Assembly: GCA_025024175.1 (NCBI GenBank)
Contig: QCXZ01000137.1
Coordinates: 69,936,680-70,000,679, forward strand
Length of the DNA stretch: 64,000 nucleotides
Reading direction: 5' to 3'
From: Rhyzopertha dominica
Lineage: Eukaryota; Arthropoda; Insecta; Coleoptera; Bostrichidae
The position numbers were made by a program, and so were the translations under genes. The notes under the pieces were generated by a model, which worked only from the letters and a program-made list of their open reading frames with translations, ran no database searches and was not told the origin of the DNA. This document shows, piece after piece, positions 24,936 to 36,203 of the stretch. Within the stretch, counting starts at the first letter, position 1. The number at the start of each line of letters is the position of its first letter.

Positions 24936-26821
24936 ATATAGGTCTGCAAAAGAAGTTGCAAAAAACATCAAAAACTAGCTAAGAAAAAACGCAAACGTAA
25001 AAATACACAACGAGACAAATGTTCTGTCAAATAACAGAACAACAATTGACGCAGCTCAGAAAAAGTTGAACATGCGAAACAAAGAACTTAGAAATATGAA
25101 CGAAATTCGATTTTCTAAACGGGAACTAAAACACAAATTATTTAATACGACAACAGTAGTTTAACCCACTAAACGTGTACTATACAAAATAAATGTTGGA
25201 TAACAGATATAGCTGTAACGCCAAGTGATATGACGAAACTGAGAATTAGCTGCAAGTATATATAAAAAATAAATGAAAACTAATCCTTAATGCAAAACGA
25301 AAACTAGTTATAATTATATGTTAAATTCAAGAGCATTTTTATACAGGCAAAACTAGAAGCTTAAAACCAAAATATTACGGATACAGAAACAATATTCGGA
25401 GAAAAATAAAAACAATCATAGAAAATAAGAACTAATAGAACTTTGCATAAAGCTCGTTATTCTTACTTTCACTGGCTAATTTATACATATATACAACATA
25501 AAATGCAAGAATAATAAATATAAGACTGAAACTTCCAAATCTAACACAAAATACTACAGAACATATATGCCAACAACTTAAAACCGTTGCTGTATATAAC
25601 TGCGGCGCGAAGTGCATTACATTCGTTAAACTGCCTGATACAATCGCAGCGCTCCGGACCCATAAGGTAAACTTTTTTAGTGCCAGCCGCGTGAACTAGC
25701 TGAGCCGAGGGCTGAGCATACGCAAGCGGCAATCCGCACTGCGCGTAAGTACGATACTCGGTATTTATCTATTTACAAATACTTATATTGACTATCTATA
25801 TAACTTAATTAGTCACTTGATTAAACACACAGTGCAGCGCAGGCCCAAATTTTAATTTCCACTTAAATAATTGCCATAAAAAATTGCATTTACGTATGTT
25901 TTGGTAAGATCATAGTAGTCCATATTCTAAACATTTAGCTGAAGTCGATAACGGTATTTATGTAGAAATTATTATAAGTATGTTACCAGGCCACCCTTAC
26001 TAATGGTGTATGCAGTAAAGAAAACGATTTTAAAAATCATATTTTTTAATAAAACGTACAGCTCTACAGCAACTTAGGATCTAACAATCAAATTTACACA
26101 TATCTAATAAATTACATAAATCATCGTTATTGTAATATCGGTAATACAATACCACGCCAGATACCTATCTACAGGGTGATCAGATAGGGCTGGACAGCGG
26201 CAGTGTCTTGGAAATTAATCGTGCTAGAATCTTGCGGTAAATTTTTTTTAAACAAATGTGGCCACCCGGATTTCATTTAAAATATTATGAAGTACGTAAC
26301 TTTGCCGCTATGTTACGCATTTATTAGGACATATCAAAGAATCGTTTTCTTCTCCAATACAATGTTAGTCTAAAATAATCTTATGTTTATTTCTTATAAG
26401 ATCTTGTTTGAACATTTTTTTCTAGTTACTATGACTACGACAGAAGGAGAATAGAAGTTTCAAATCTTCAAAATGGCGTAACTCAAGTATGGATTCACCG
26501 AATTTAACGAATGGTGGCTAGCTTAAAAGTGAATTTTAAAGTTTTCAGTATATTTAAAAAATTAAATGCAGCCCTATAGAATTTTTTAGGCTGTTATACC
26601 CTATTAATCGGAGGTCGATATCTTTTTTTGTTTCTCAGTTATAGTAAAAAGACTGCGAACCCGTTATTTGGTTCAGAAATTTTTTTTCTTGAAATAAAAT
26701 TACGTCATATTAAAAAGGTAACATGATGACTCATAAATTACGCGTGGTGTGTAAGATATACAAAATATATTACCGAATTATTACTGAAACTAGCTGACGG
26801 ATAGGTATACCGAATAGGACA
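24936..26821. other. Unique core of the foldback element (first copy)
   Basis: A 1.9-kb single-copy region lies between the two arrays. No transposase signature was found. A stretch at about 24980-25165 stays open for about 60 codons and ends at TAA (residues include N-M-R-N-K-E-L-R-N-M-N-E-I-R-F); it might be a coding remnant or chance. A GC-richer patch at 25680-25760 stands out. TA plus CAGGGTGATCAGATAGGGC at 26170-26190 looks like one end of a small TA-flanked transposon. The region recurs almost identically at 30390-32285. Confidence 0.6.
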
Positions 26822-29705
26822 TGTTACCCCTAAATTATTTTGCGATTCTCCAGCATATGTTGTTTATGACCTCCTAACCTTCGTTCTGTGTAGGTTTCAA
26901 GATGGATTTCGCGAATTTTTAATGTTTAGGGGTGGTGTTCGGGGCTGGAAATGATCATGTTATCCCCTGAATCCTTGCGTTTCTCCAGGATATGTTATTT
27001 GTGGCCACCTAATCTGTGTCCTGTGTAATTTTCAAGCTGTAGCAAATTCGTTTGTAGATTTCGCGAATTTTTAATGCTTAAGGGTGGTGTTCGGGGCTGG
27101 AAATGATCATGTTATCCCCTGAATTCTTGCGTTTCTCCAGGATATGTTGTTTGTGGCCACCTAATCTGTGTCCTGTGTAATTTTCAAGCTGTAGCAAATT
27201 CGTTTGTAGATTTCGTGATTTTTAATGCTTAAGGGTGGTGTTCGGGGCTGGAAATGATCATGTTATCCCCTGAATTCTTGCGTTTCTCCAGGATATGTTG
27301 TTTGTGGCCACCTAATCTGTGTCCTGTGTAATTTTCAAGCTGTAGCAAATTCGTTTGTAGATTTCGTGAATTTTTAGTGCTTAAGGGTGGTGTTCGGGGC
27401 TGGAAATGATCATGTTATCCCCTGAATTTTTGCGTTTCTCCAGGATATGTTGTTTGTGGCCACCTAATCTGTGTCCCGTGTAATTTTCAAGCTGTAGCAA
27501 ATTCGTTTGTAGATTTCGCGAATTTTTAATGCTTAAGGGTGGTGTTCGGGGCTGGAAATGGCCATGTTATCCCCTGAATTTTCCCGTTTCTTCAGGATAT
27601 GTTGTTTGTGGTCACCTAATCTGTGTCGTGTGTAATTTTCAAGCTGTAGCAAATTCGTTTGCAGTTTTCGCCAATTTTTAATGCTTAAGGGTGGTGTTCG
27701 GGGCTGGAAATGACCATGTTATCCCTGAATTTTTGCGTTTCTCCAGGATATGTTGTTTGTGGCCACCTAATCTGTGTCCTGTGTAATTTTCAAGCTGTAG
27801 CAAATTCGTTTGTAGATTTCGCGAATTTTTAATGCTTAAGGGTGGTGTTCGGGGCTGGAAATGATCATGTTATCCCCTGAATTTTTGCGTTTCTCCAGGA
27901 TATGTTGTTTGTGGCCACCTAATCTGTGTCCTCTGTAATTTTCAAGCTGTAGCAAATTCGTTTGTAGATTTCGCGAATTTTTAATGCTTAAGGGTGGTGT
28001 TCGGGGCTGGAATGATCATGTTATCCCCTGAATTTTTGCGTTTCTCCAGGATATGTTGTTTGTGGTCACCTAATCTGTGTCCTGTGTAATTTTCAAGCTG
28101 TAGCAAATTCGTTTGTAGGTTTCGCCAATTTTTAATGCTTAAGGGTGGTGTTCGGCGCTGGAAATGACCATGTTATCCCCTGAATTTTTGCGTTTCTCCA
28201 GGATATGTTGTTTGTGGCCACCTAATCTGTGTCCTGTGTAATTTTCAAGCTGTAGCAAATTCATTGTAGATTTTCGCGAACTTTTAATGCTTAAGGGTGG
28301 TGTTCGGGGCTGGAAATGATCATGTTATCCCCTGAATTTTTGCGTTTCTCCAGGATATGTTGTTTGTGGCCACCTAATCTGTGTCCTGTGTAATTTTCAA
28401 GCTGTAGCAAATTCGTTTATAGATTTCGCGAATTTTTAATGCTAAGGGTGGTGTTCGGGGCTGGAAATGATCATGTTATCCCCTGAATTTTTTGCGTTTC
28501 TCCAGGATATGTTGTTTGCGGTCACCTAATCTGTGTCCTGTTGTAATTTTCAAGCTGTAGCAAATTCGTTTGTAGTTTTCGCCAATTTTTAATGCTTAAG
28601 GGTGGTGTTCGGGGCTGTAAATGACCATGTTATCCCCTGAATTTTTGCGGTTTCTCCAGGATATATTGTTTTATGGCTACCTAATCTGTGTCCTGTGTAA
28701 TTTTCAAGCTGTAGCAAATTCGTTTGTAGATTTCGCAAATCTTTAATGCTTAAGGGTGGTGTTCGGGGCTGGAAATGACCATGTTATCCCCTGAATTTTC
28801 CCGTTTCTCCAGGATATGTTGTTTGTGGTCACCTAATCTGTGTTCTGTGTAATTTTCAAGCTGTAGCAAATTCGTTTGTAGATTTTGCAAACTTTTAATG
28901 CTCAAGGGTGGTGTTCGGGGCTGGAAATGGCCATGTTATCCCTGAATTTTCCCGTTCTTCAGGATATGTTGTTTGTGGGCCACCTAATCTGTTGTCCTGT
29001 GTAATTTTCAAGCTGTAGCAAATTCGTTTGTAGATTTCCGCGAATTTTTAATGGCTTAAGGGTGGTGTTCGGGGCTGGAAATGATCATGTTTCCCCTGAA
29101 TTTTTGGCGTTTCTCCAGGATATGTTGTTTGTGGTCACCTAATCTGTGCCTGTGTAATTTTCAAGCTGTAGCAAATTTGTTTGTAGAATTCGCAAATTTT
29201 TAATGCTTAGGGGTGGTGTTCGGGGCTGGAAATGACCATGTTATCCCCTGAATTTTCCCGTTTCTCCAGGATATGTTGTTTGTGGTCACCTAATCTGTGT
29301 CCTGTGTAATTTTCAAGCTGTAGCAAATTCGTTTGTAGATATCGCAAAATTTTAATGCTTAAGGTGGTGTTCGGGGCTGGAAATGATCATGTTATCCCCT
29401 GAATTTTCCCGTTTCTCCAGGATATGTTGTTTGTGGTCACCTAATCTGTGTCCTGTGTAATTTTCAAGCTGTAGCAAATTCGTTTTTTAGATTTCGCAAT
29501 TTTAATGCTTAAGGTGGGTGTTCGGGGCTGGAAATGAACATGTTATCCCCTGAATTTTTGCTTTTCTCCAGGACATGTTGTTTGTGGTCACCTAATCTGT
29601 GTCCTGTGTAATTTTCAAGCTGTAGCAATTCGTTTGTAGATTTCGCGAATTTTTAATGCTTAAGGGTGGTTTCGGGGGCTGAAATGAACATGTTTATCCT
29701 AAATA
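26822..29705 (-). repeat. Right 152-bp tandem array, first copy
   Basis: The reverse complement of the left unit recurs with the same 152-bp period: TCGGGGCTGG starts at 26939, 27091 and on to about 29672, about 18 periods plus a degenerate first unit. Variants differ from the left arm: TTTTTGCG against TTTTCCCG, and ATGATCATG against ATGACCATG. Towards the 3' end single-base indels become frequent (for example near 28970-29100 and 29490-29520), which fits low-quality sequence at a contig end. Confidence 0.93.
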
Positions 29706-30167
29706 TATTTTGCGATTCTCTAGTTGATTTTAGCCACGTAATCGACATTCTGTGTGTATTCCAAGAAGTAGTAATTCGAATGTCGAATCAGTGGTTTTTA
29801 ATTCGTAAGGGTGCATGTTGTCAGTGGTAAAAAGTTCTTTTTTTTAAATATCTTGAAATTAATATGCACTATGCACTCTGCTTATCTTCTTGTAAACTGT
29901 AAACTGTAGCAAAGTGGTGCTGCGCGCAGTTTAATTGAAATATAGTGATAGGTATTTAATGGCAAGGTGTATGTGAACATTTTTTTATGTTATTTTGTAT
30001 GGATTATGTAGATATATGTCTTTTTGTTATGTTGTGTATAACCTGGCGTGCAGCATATTTAAATCCCGCGTATAAATCACTAAATATGTAGGAATCTATT
30101 CAAATGCTTTACTTGACTGGTCGACTGTAAAAACGTGATTCTCGTTTTGATTCCGTTGCTAACTTCA
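29706..30167 (-). repeat. Outer terminal inverted repeat, right, first copy (truncated by gap)
   Basis: Reverse complement of 20848-21343. It stops at TTGCTAACTTCA, eight bases before the true element end seen at 35648, where the run of N begins. Confidence 0.85.
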
Positions 30168-30267
30168 NNNNNNNNNNNNNNNNNNNNNNNNNNNNNNNNN
30201 NNNNNNNNNNNNNNNNNNNNNNNNNNNNNNNNNNNNNNNNNNNNNNNNNNNNNNNNNNNNNNNNNNN
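30168..30267. other. Assembly gap of exactly 100 N
   Basis: A run of exactly 100 N is the conventional placeholder for a scaffold join of unknown size. The sequence to its right restarts inside the last units of the left array, that is 5.4 kb back along the same element, so the gap probably has negative true length. Confidence 0.95.
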
Positions 30268-30389
30268 TATCCTGGAGAAACGCAAAAATTCAGGGGATAA
30301 CATGGTCATTTCCAGCCCCGAACACACCCTTAAAGCATTAAACATTTGCGAAATCTACAAACGAATTTGCTACAGCTTGAAAATTACAC

Positions 30390-32285
30390 ATATAGGTCTG
30401 CAAAAGAAGTTGCAAAAAAACATCAAAAACTAGCTAAGAAAAAACGCAAACGTAAAATACACAACGAGACAAACTGTTCTGTCAAATAACAGAACAACAA
30501 TTGACGCAGCTCAGAAAAAGTTGAACATGCGAAACAAAGAACTTAGAAATATGAACGAAATTCGATTTCTAAACGGGAACTAAAACACAAAATTATTTAA
30601 TACGACAACAGTAGTTTAACCCCACTAAACGTGTACTATACAAAATAAATGTTGGATAACAGATATAGCTGTAACGGCCAAGTGATATGAACGAAACTGA
30701 GAATTAGCTGCAAGTATATATAAAAAATAAATGAAAACTAATCCTTAATGCAAAACGAAAACTAGTTATAATTATATGTTAAATTCAAGAGCATTTTTAT
30801 ACAGGCAAAACTAGAAGCTTAAAACCAAAATATTACGGATACAGAAACAATATTCGGAGAAAAATAAAAACAATCATAGAAAATAAGAACTAATAGAACT
30901 TTGCATAAAGCTCGTTATTCTTACTTTCACTGGCTAATTTATACATATATACAACATAAAATGCAAGAATAATAAATATAAGACTGAAACTTCCAAAATC
31001 TAACACAAAATACTACAGAACATATATGCCAACAACTTAAAACCGTTGCTGTATATAACTGCGGCGCGAAGTGCATTACATTCGTTAAACTGCCTGATAC
31101 AATCGCAGCGCTCCGGACCCCATAAGGTAAACTTTTTTAGTGCCAGCCGCGTGAACTAGCTGAGCCGAGGGCTGAGCATACGCAAGCGGCAATCCGCACT
31201 GCGCGTAAGTACGATACTCGGTATTTATCTATTTACAAATACTTATATTGACTATCTATATAACTTAATTAGTCACTTGATTAAACACCACAGTGCAGCG
31301 CAGGCCCAAATTTTAATTTCCACTTAAATAATTGCCATAAAAAATTGCATTTACGTATGTTTTGTAAGATCATAGTAGTCCATATTCTAAACATTTAGCT
31401 GAAGTCGATAACGGTATTTATGTAGAAAATTATTATAAGTATGTTACCAGGCCACCCTTACTAATGGTGTATGCAGTAAAGAAAACGATTTTAAAAATCA
31501 TATTTTTTAATAAAACGTACAGCTCTACAGCAACTTAGGATCTAACAATCAAATTTACCACATATCTAATAAATTACATAAATCATCGTTATTGTAATAT
31601 CGGTAATACAATACCACGCCAGATACCTATCTACAGGGTGATCAGATAGGGCTGGACAGCGGCAGTGTCTTGGAAATTAATCGTGCTAGAATCTTGCGGT
31701 AAATTTTTTTTAAACAAATGTGGCCACCCGGATTTCATTTTAAAATATTATGAAGTACGTAACTTTGCCGCTATGTTACGCATTTATTAGGACATATCAA
31801 AGAATCGTTTTCTTCTCCAATACAATGTTAGTCTAAAATAATCTTATGTTTATTTCTTATAAGATCTTGTTTGAACATTTTTTTCTAGTTACTATGACTA
31901 CGACAGAAGGAGAATAGAAGTTTCAAATCTTCAAAATGGCGTAACTCAAGTATGGATTCACCGAATTTAACGAATGGTGGCTAGCTTAAAAGTGAATTTT
32001 AAAGTTTTCAGTATATTTAAAAAATTAAATGCAGCCCTATAGAATTTTTTAGGCTGTTATAACCCTATTAATCGGAGGTCGATATCTTTTTTTGTTTCTC
32101 AGTTATAGTAAAAAGACTGCGAACCCGTTATTTGGTTCAGAAATTTTTTTTCTTGAAATAAAATTACGTCATATTAAAAAGGTAACATGATGACTCATAA
32201 ATTACGCGTGGTGTGTAAGATATACAAAATATATTACCGAATTATTACTGAAACTAGCTGACGGATAGGTATACCGAATAGGACA
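30390..32285. other. Unique core of the foldback element (second copy)
   Basis: Same content as the first core, with a handful of one-base indels. The CAGGGTGATCAG terminus-like motif lies at 31634. No transposase seen. Confidence 0.6.
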
Positions 32286-35170
32286 TGTTACCCCTAAATT
32301 ATTTTGCGATTCTCCAGCATATGTTGTTTATGACCTCCTAACCTTCGTTCTGTGTAGGTTTCAAGATGGATTTCGCGAATTTTTAATGTTTAGGGGTGGT
32401 GTTCGGGGCTGGAAATGATCATGTTATCCCCTGAATCCTTGCGTTTCTCCAGGATATGTTATTTGTGGCCACCTAATCTGTGTCCTGTGTAATTTTCAAG
32501 CTGTAGCAAATTCGTTTGTAGAATTCGCGAATTTTTAATGCTTAAGGGTGGTGTTCGGGGCTGGAAATGATCATGTTATCCCCTGAATTCTTGCGTTTCT
32601 CCAGGATATGTTGTTTGTGGCCACCTAATCTGTGTCCTGTGTAATTTTCAAGCTGTAGCAAATTCGTTTGTAGATTTCGTGAATTTTTAATGCTTAAGGG
32701 TGGTGTTCGGGGCTGGAAATGATCATGTTATCCCCTGAATTCTTGCGTTTCTCCAGGATATGTTGTTTGTGGCCACCTAATCTGTGTCCTGTGTAATTTT
32801 CAAGCTGTAGCAAATTCGTTTGTAGATTTCGTGAATTTTTAGTGCTTAAGGGTGGTGTTCGGGGCTGGAAATGATCATGTTATCCCCTGAATTTTTGCGT
32901 TTCTCCAGGATATGNTGTTTGTNGCCACCTNATCTGTGTCCCGTGTAATTTTCAAGCTGTAGCAAATTNGTTTGTAGATTTCGCGAATTTTTAATGCTTA
33001 AGGGTGGTGTTCGGGGCTGGAAATGGCCATGTTATCCCCTGAATTTTCCCGTTTCTTCAGGATATGTTGTTTGTGGTCACCTAATCTGTGTCGTGTGTAA
33101 TTTTCAAGCTGTAGCAAATTCGTTTGCAGTTTTCGCCAATTTTTAATGCTTAAGGGTGGTGTTCGGGGCTGGAAATGACCATGTTATCCCCTGAATTTTT
33201 GCGTTTCTCCAGGATNTGTTGTTTGTGGCCACCTAATCTGTGTCCTGTGTAATTTTCAAGCTGTAGCAAATTCGTTTGTAGATTTCGCGAATTTTTAATG
33301 CTTAAGGGTGGTGTTCGGGGCTGGAAATGATCATGTTATCCCCTGAATTTTTGCGTTTCTCCAGGATATGTTGTTTGTGGCCACCTAATCTGTGTCCTCT
33401 GTAATTTTCAAGCTGTAGCAAATTCGTTTGTAGATTTCGCGAATTTTTAATGCTTAAGGGTGGTGTTCGGGGCTGGAAATGATCATGTTATCCCCTGAAT
33501 TTTTGCGTTTCTCCCAGGATATGTTGTTTGTGGTCACCTAATCTGTGTCCTGTGTAATTTTCAAGCTGTAGCAAATTCGTTTGTAGGTTTCGCCAATTTT
33601 TAATGCTTAAGGGTGGTGTTCGGCGCTGGAAATGACCATGTTATCCCCTGAATTTTTGCGTTTCTCCAGGATATGTTGTTTGTGGCCACCTAATCTGTGT
33701 CCTGTGTAATTTTCAAGCTGTAGCAAATTCATTTGTAGATTTCGCGAACTTTTAATGCTTAAGGGTGGTGTTCGGGGCTGGAAATGATCATGTTATCCCT
33801 GAATTTTTGCGTTTCTCCAGGATATGTTGTTTGTGGCCACCTAATCTGTGTCCTGTGTAATTTTCAAGCTGTAGCAAATTCGTTTATAGATTTCGCGAAT
33901 TTTTAATGCTTAAGGGTGGTGTTCGGGGCTGGAAATGATCATGTTATCCCCTGAATTTTTGCGTTTCTCCAGGATATGTTGTTTGCGGTCACCTAATCTG
34001 TGTCCTGTGTAATTTTCAAGCTGTAGCAAATTCGTTTGTAGTTTTCGCCAATTTTTAATGCTTAAGGGTGGTGTTCGGGGCTGTAAATGACCATGTTATC
34101 CCCTGAATTTTTGCGTTTCTCCAGGATATATTGTTTATGGCTACCTAATCTGTGTCCTGTGTAATTTTCAAGCTGTAGCAAATTCGTTTGTAGATTTCGC
34201 AAATCTTTAATGCTTAAGGGTGGTGTTCGGGGCTGGAAATGACCATGTTATCCCCTGAATTTTCCCGTTTTCTCCAGGATATGTTGTTTGTGGTCACCTA
34301 ATCTGTGTTCTGTGTAATTTTCAAGCTGTAGCAAATTCGTTTGTAGATTTTGCAAACTTTTAATGCTCAAGGGTGGTGTTCGGGGCTGGAAATGGCCATG
34401 TTATCCCCTGAATTTTCCCGTTTCTTCAGGATATGTTGTTTGTGGCCACCTAATCTGTGTCCTGTGTAATTTTCAAGCTGTAGCAAATTCGTTTGTAGAT
34501 TTCGCGAATTTTTAATGCTTAAGGGTGGTGTTCGGGGCTGGAAATGATCATGTTATCCCCTGAATTTTTGCGTTTCTCCAGGATATGTTGTTTGTGGTCA
34601 CCTAATCTGTGCCTGTGTAATTTTCAAGCTGTAGCAAATTTGTTTGTAGAATTCGCAAATTTTTAATGCTTAGGGGTGGTGTTCGGGGCTGGAAATGACC
34701 ATGTTATCCCCTGAATTTTCCCGTTTCTCCAGGATATGTTGTTTGTGGTCACCTAATCTGTGTCCTGTGTAATTTTCAAGCTGTAGCAAATTCGTTTGTA
34801 GATATCGCAAAATTTTAATGCTTAAGGGTGGTGTTCGGGGCTGGAAATGATCATGTTATCCCCTGAATTTTCTCGTTTCTCCAGGATATGTTGTTTGTGG
34901 TCACCTAATCTGTGTCCTGTGTAATTTTCAAGCTGTAGCAAATTCGTTTGTAGATTTCGCAAATTTTTAATGCTTAAGGGTGGTGTTCGGGGCTGGAAAT
35001 GAACATGTTATCCCCTGAATTTTTGCTTTTCTCCAGGACATGTTGTTTGTGGTCACCTAATCTGTGTCCTGTGTAATTTTCAAGCTGTAGCAATTCGTTT
35101 GTAGATTTCGCGAATTTTTAATGCTTAAGGGTGGTGTTCGGGGCTGGAAATGAACATGTTATCCCCTAAA
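32286..35170 (-). repeat. Right 152-bp tandem array, second copy
   Basis: TCGGGGCTGG recurs every 152 bp from 32403 to 35138, 18 periods, with far fewer indels than the first copy. This is the better reading of the right arm. The unit-by-unit variant order is the same as in 26822-29705. Confidence 0.93.
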
Positions 35171-35648
35171 TATATTTTTGCGATTCTCTAGTTGATTTTA
35201 GCCACGTAATCGACATTCTGTGTGTATTCCAAGAAGTAGTAAATTCGAATGTCGAATCAGTGGTTTTTAATTCGTAAGGGTGCATGTTGTCAGTGGTAAA
35301 AGTTCTTTTTTTTAAATATCTTGAAAATTAATATGCACTATGCACTCTGCTTATCTTCTTTGTAAACTGTAAACTGTAGCAAAGTGGTGCTGCGCGCAGT
35401 TAATTGAAATATAGTGATAGGTATTTAATGGCAAGGTGTATGTGAACATTTTTTTTATTGTTGATTTTGTATGGATTATGTAGATATATGTCTTTTGTTT
35501 ATGTTGTGTATAGACCTGGCGTGCAGCATATTTAAATCCCGCGTATAAATCACTAAATATGTAGGAATCTATTCAAATGCTTTACTTGACTGGTCGACTG
35601 TAAAAACGTGATTCTCGTTTTTGATTCCGTTGCTAACTTCAACCACAT
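35171..35648 (-). repeat. Outer terminal inverted repeat, right, complete copy
   Basis: Complement of the left outer repeat, ending CTTCAACCACAT at 35648, directly followed by the 9-bp duplication GTGAATCAC (35649-35657). This gives the true right border of the foldback element. Confidence 0.85.
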
Positions 35649-35801
35649 GTGAATCACCATGTATGTTAGGGGCAAGCGGTGAGGGCGCCATAATTGTTCC
35701 ATCTTAAAAGTTGCCTGTATTAAGCCAGAGCTGATTATAATCATCACCTACATGAAGTCGTATATACATGTATTCCTCCTGTATTCATTTAATTTTCTAT
35801 A

Positions 35802-36057
35802 TTAAAACTGATGCATATTTTTTTTGTATGTGAGGATATGTGCACCTGATCGGGATATTTGAGATGGAAGGTTGGAAGGACAGGTTGGATGGGAACTTTG
35901 GTCTGTTGGAACTGCATAGACACAACTTTCTAATATTTTTACTACCGGCATCTGAATATTGTACAAATTTTTGGTTAAAATGTGCCATACACAAGAAGTC
36001 AATTTCATGTAAATCTACACCAACACATTTTGACCATGTTTTCAACCTGTAAGCATC
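35802..36057 (-). pseudogene. THAP-domain exon of the P-like transposase (exon 2)
   Basis: On the minus strand an acceptor TTTATTTTAG ends at 36058. It opens a frame reading R-L-K-T-W-S-K-C-V-G-V-D, with the conserved Trp, then F-L-C-M-A-H-F, where C-x2-H is the second zinc-ligand pair of a THAP finger. After F-V-Q-Y-S-D and a one-base frameshift comes Y-A-V-P-T; A-V-P-T is the THAP terminal signature. Low-complexity Ser/Pro sequence follows to a stop near 35802. THAP binds the transposon ends in P transposases. The next exon upstream would carry the first C-x4-C. The frameshift between the C-x2-H pair and A-V-P-T makes this copy non-functional. Confidence 0.7.
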
Positions 36058-36176
36058 CTAAAATAAAATTGTTAAACGCCGCGTATAAGTAAACATACAA
36101 CGTTGCTAATTATAATTAAGTATAACTTTTGTATCAACAGTTGAAATAATGAACTATCTATATTTAATAGTTTTAC

Positions 36177-36203
36177 ATGCCCGTAAATGCCACACTTTTT
36201 CAT
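36177..36203 (-). pseudogene. Candidate first exon of the P-like transposase
   Basis: On the minus strand ATG at 36203-36201 opens M-K-K-C-G-I-Y-G-H, followed by GTAAAAC, a possible donor. THAP proteins start with Met, a few residues and C-x2-4-C; here the second Cys is only reached with a one-base shift (TGT after GGCA). The position upstream of the THAP exon and within 180 bp of the element end fits a first exon, but it is short and partly decayed. Confidence 0.4.

Larger units (their letters stand above)
30268..35640 (+). repeat. Near-identical second copy of 24814-30167 (probable unmerged contig overlap)
   Basis: It starts TATCCTGGAGAAACGC, matching 24814. It runs through the tail of the left array, the whole core (30390-32285), the whole right array (32286-35170) and the right outer repeat. 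The two copies differ almost only by single-base indels in homopolymers and a few ambiguous bases, over 5354 and 5373 bases. This is far closer than units within the array are to each other. That pattern fits one locus assembled twice, not a biological duplication. Confidence 0.85.
20848..35648. mobile_element. Giant foldback (FB/Mutator-like) element with 152-bp tandem-repeat arms
   Basis: The element begins ATGTGGTTGAAGTTAGCAAC and ends with its complement, flanked by the 9-bp duplication GTGAATCAC. Order: outer inverted repeat of about 0.5 kb (20848-21343), left array of 152-bp units (21344-24935), unique core of about 1.9 kb (24936-26821), right array of the same unit in inverse orientation, outer inverted repeat. 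Long inverted repeats made of tandem repeats plus 9-bp duplications are the hallmarks of Drosophila FB elements, whose NOF partner belongs to the Mutator-like group. No transposase was found in the core, so this is a non-autonomous copy. The given span contains an N gap and a duplicated stretch; the true size is probably about 9.3 kb. Confidence 0.8.

Noticed and set aside
30109..30345. Open frames on both strands across the N gap
   Set aside because: They run through 100 N and join two unrelated contig ends.
24814..35640. A genuine tandem duplication of the foldback element half
   Set aside because: The near identity, the same variant order and the fixed 100-N gap fit an assembly overlap better. 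Kept as a finding instead of a biological feature.
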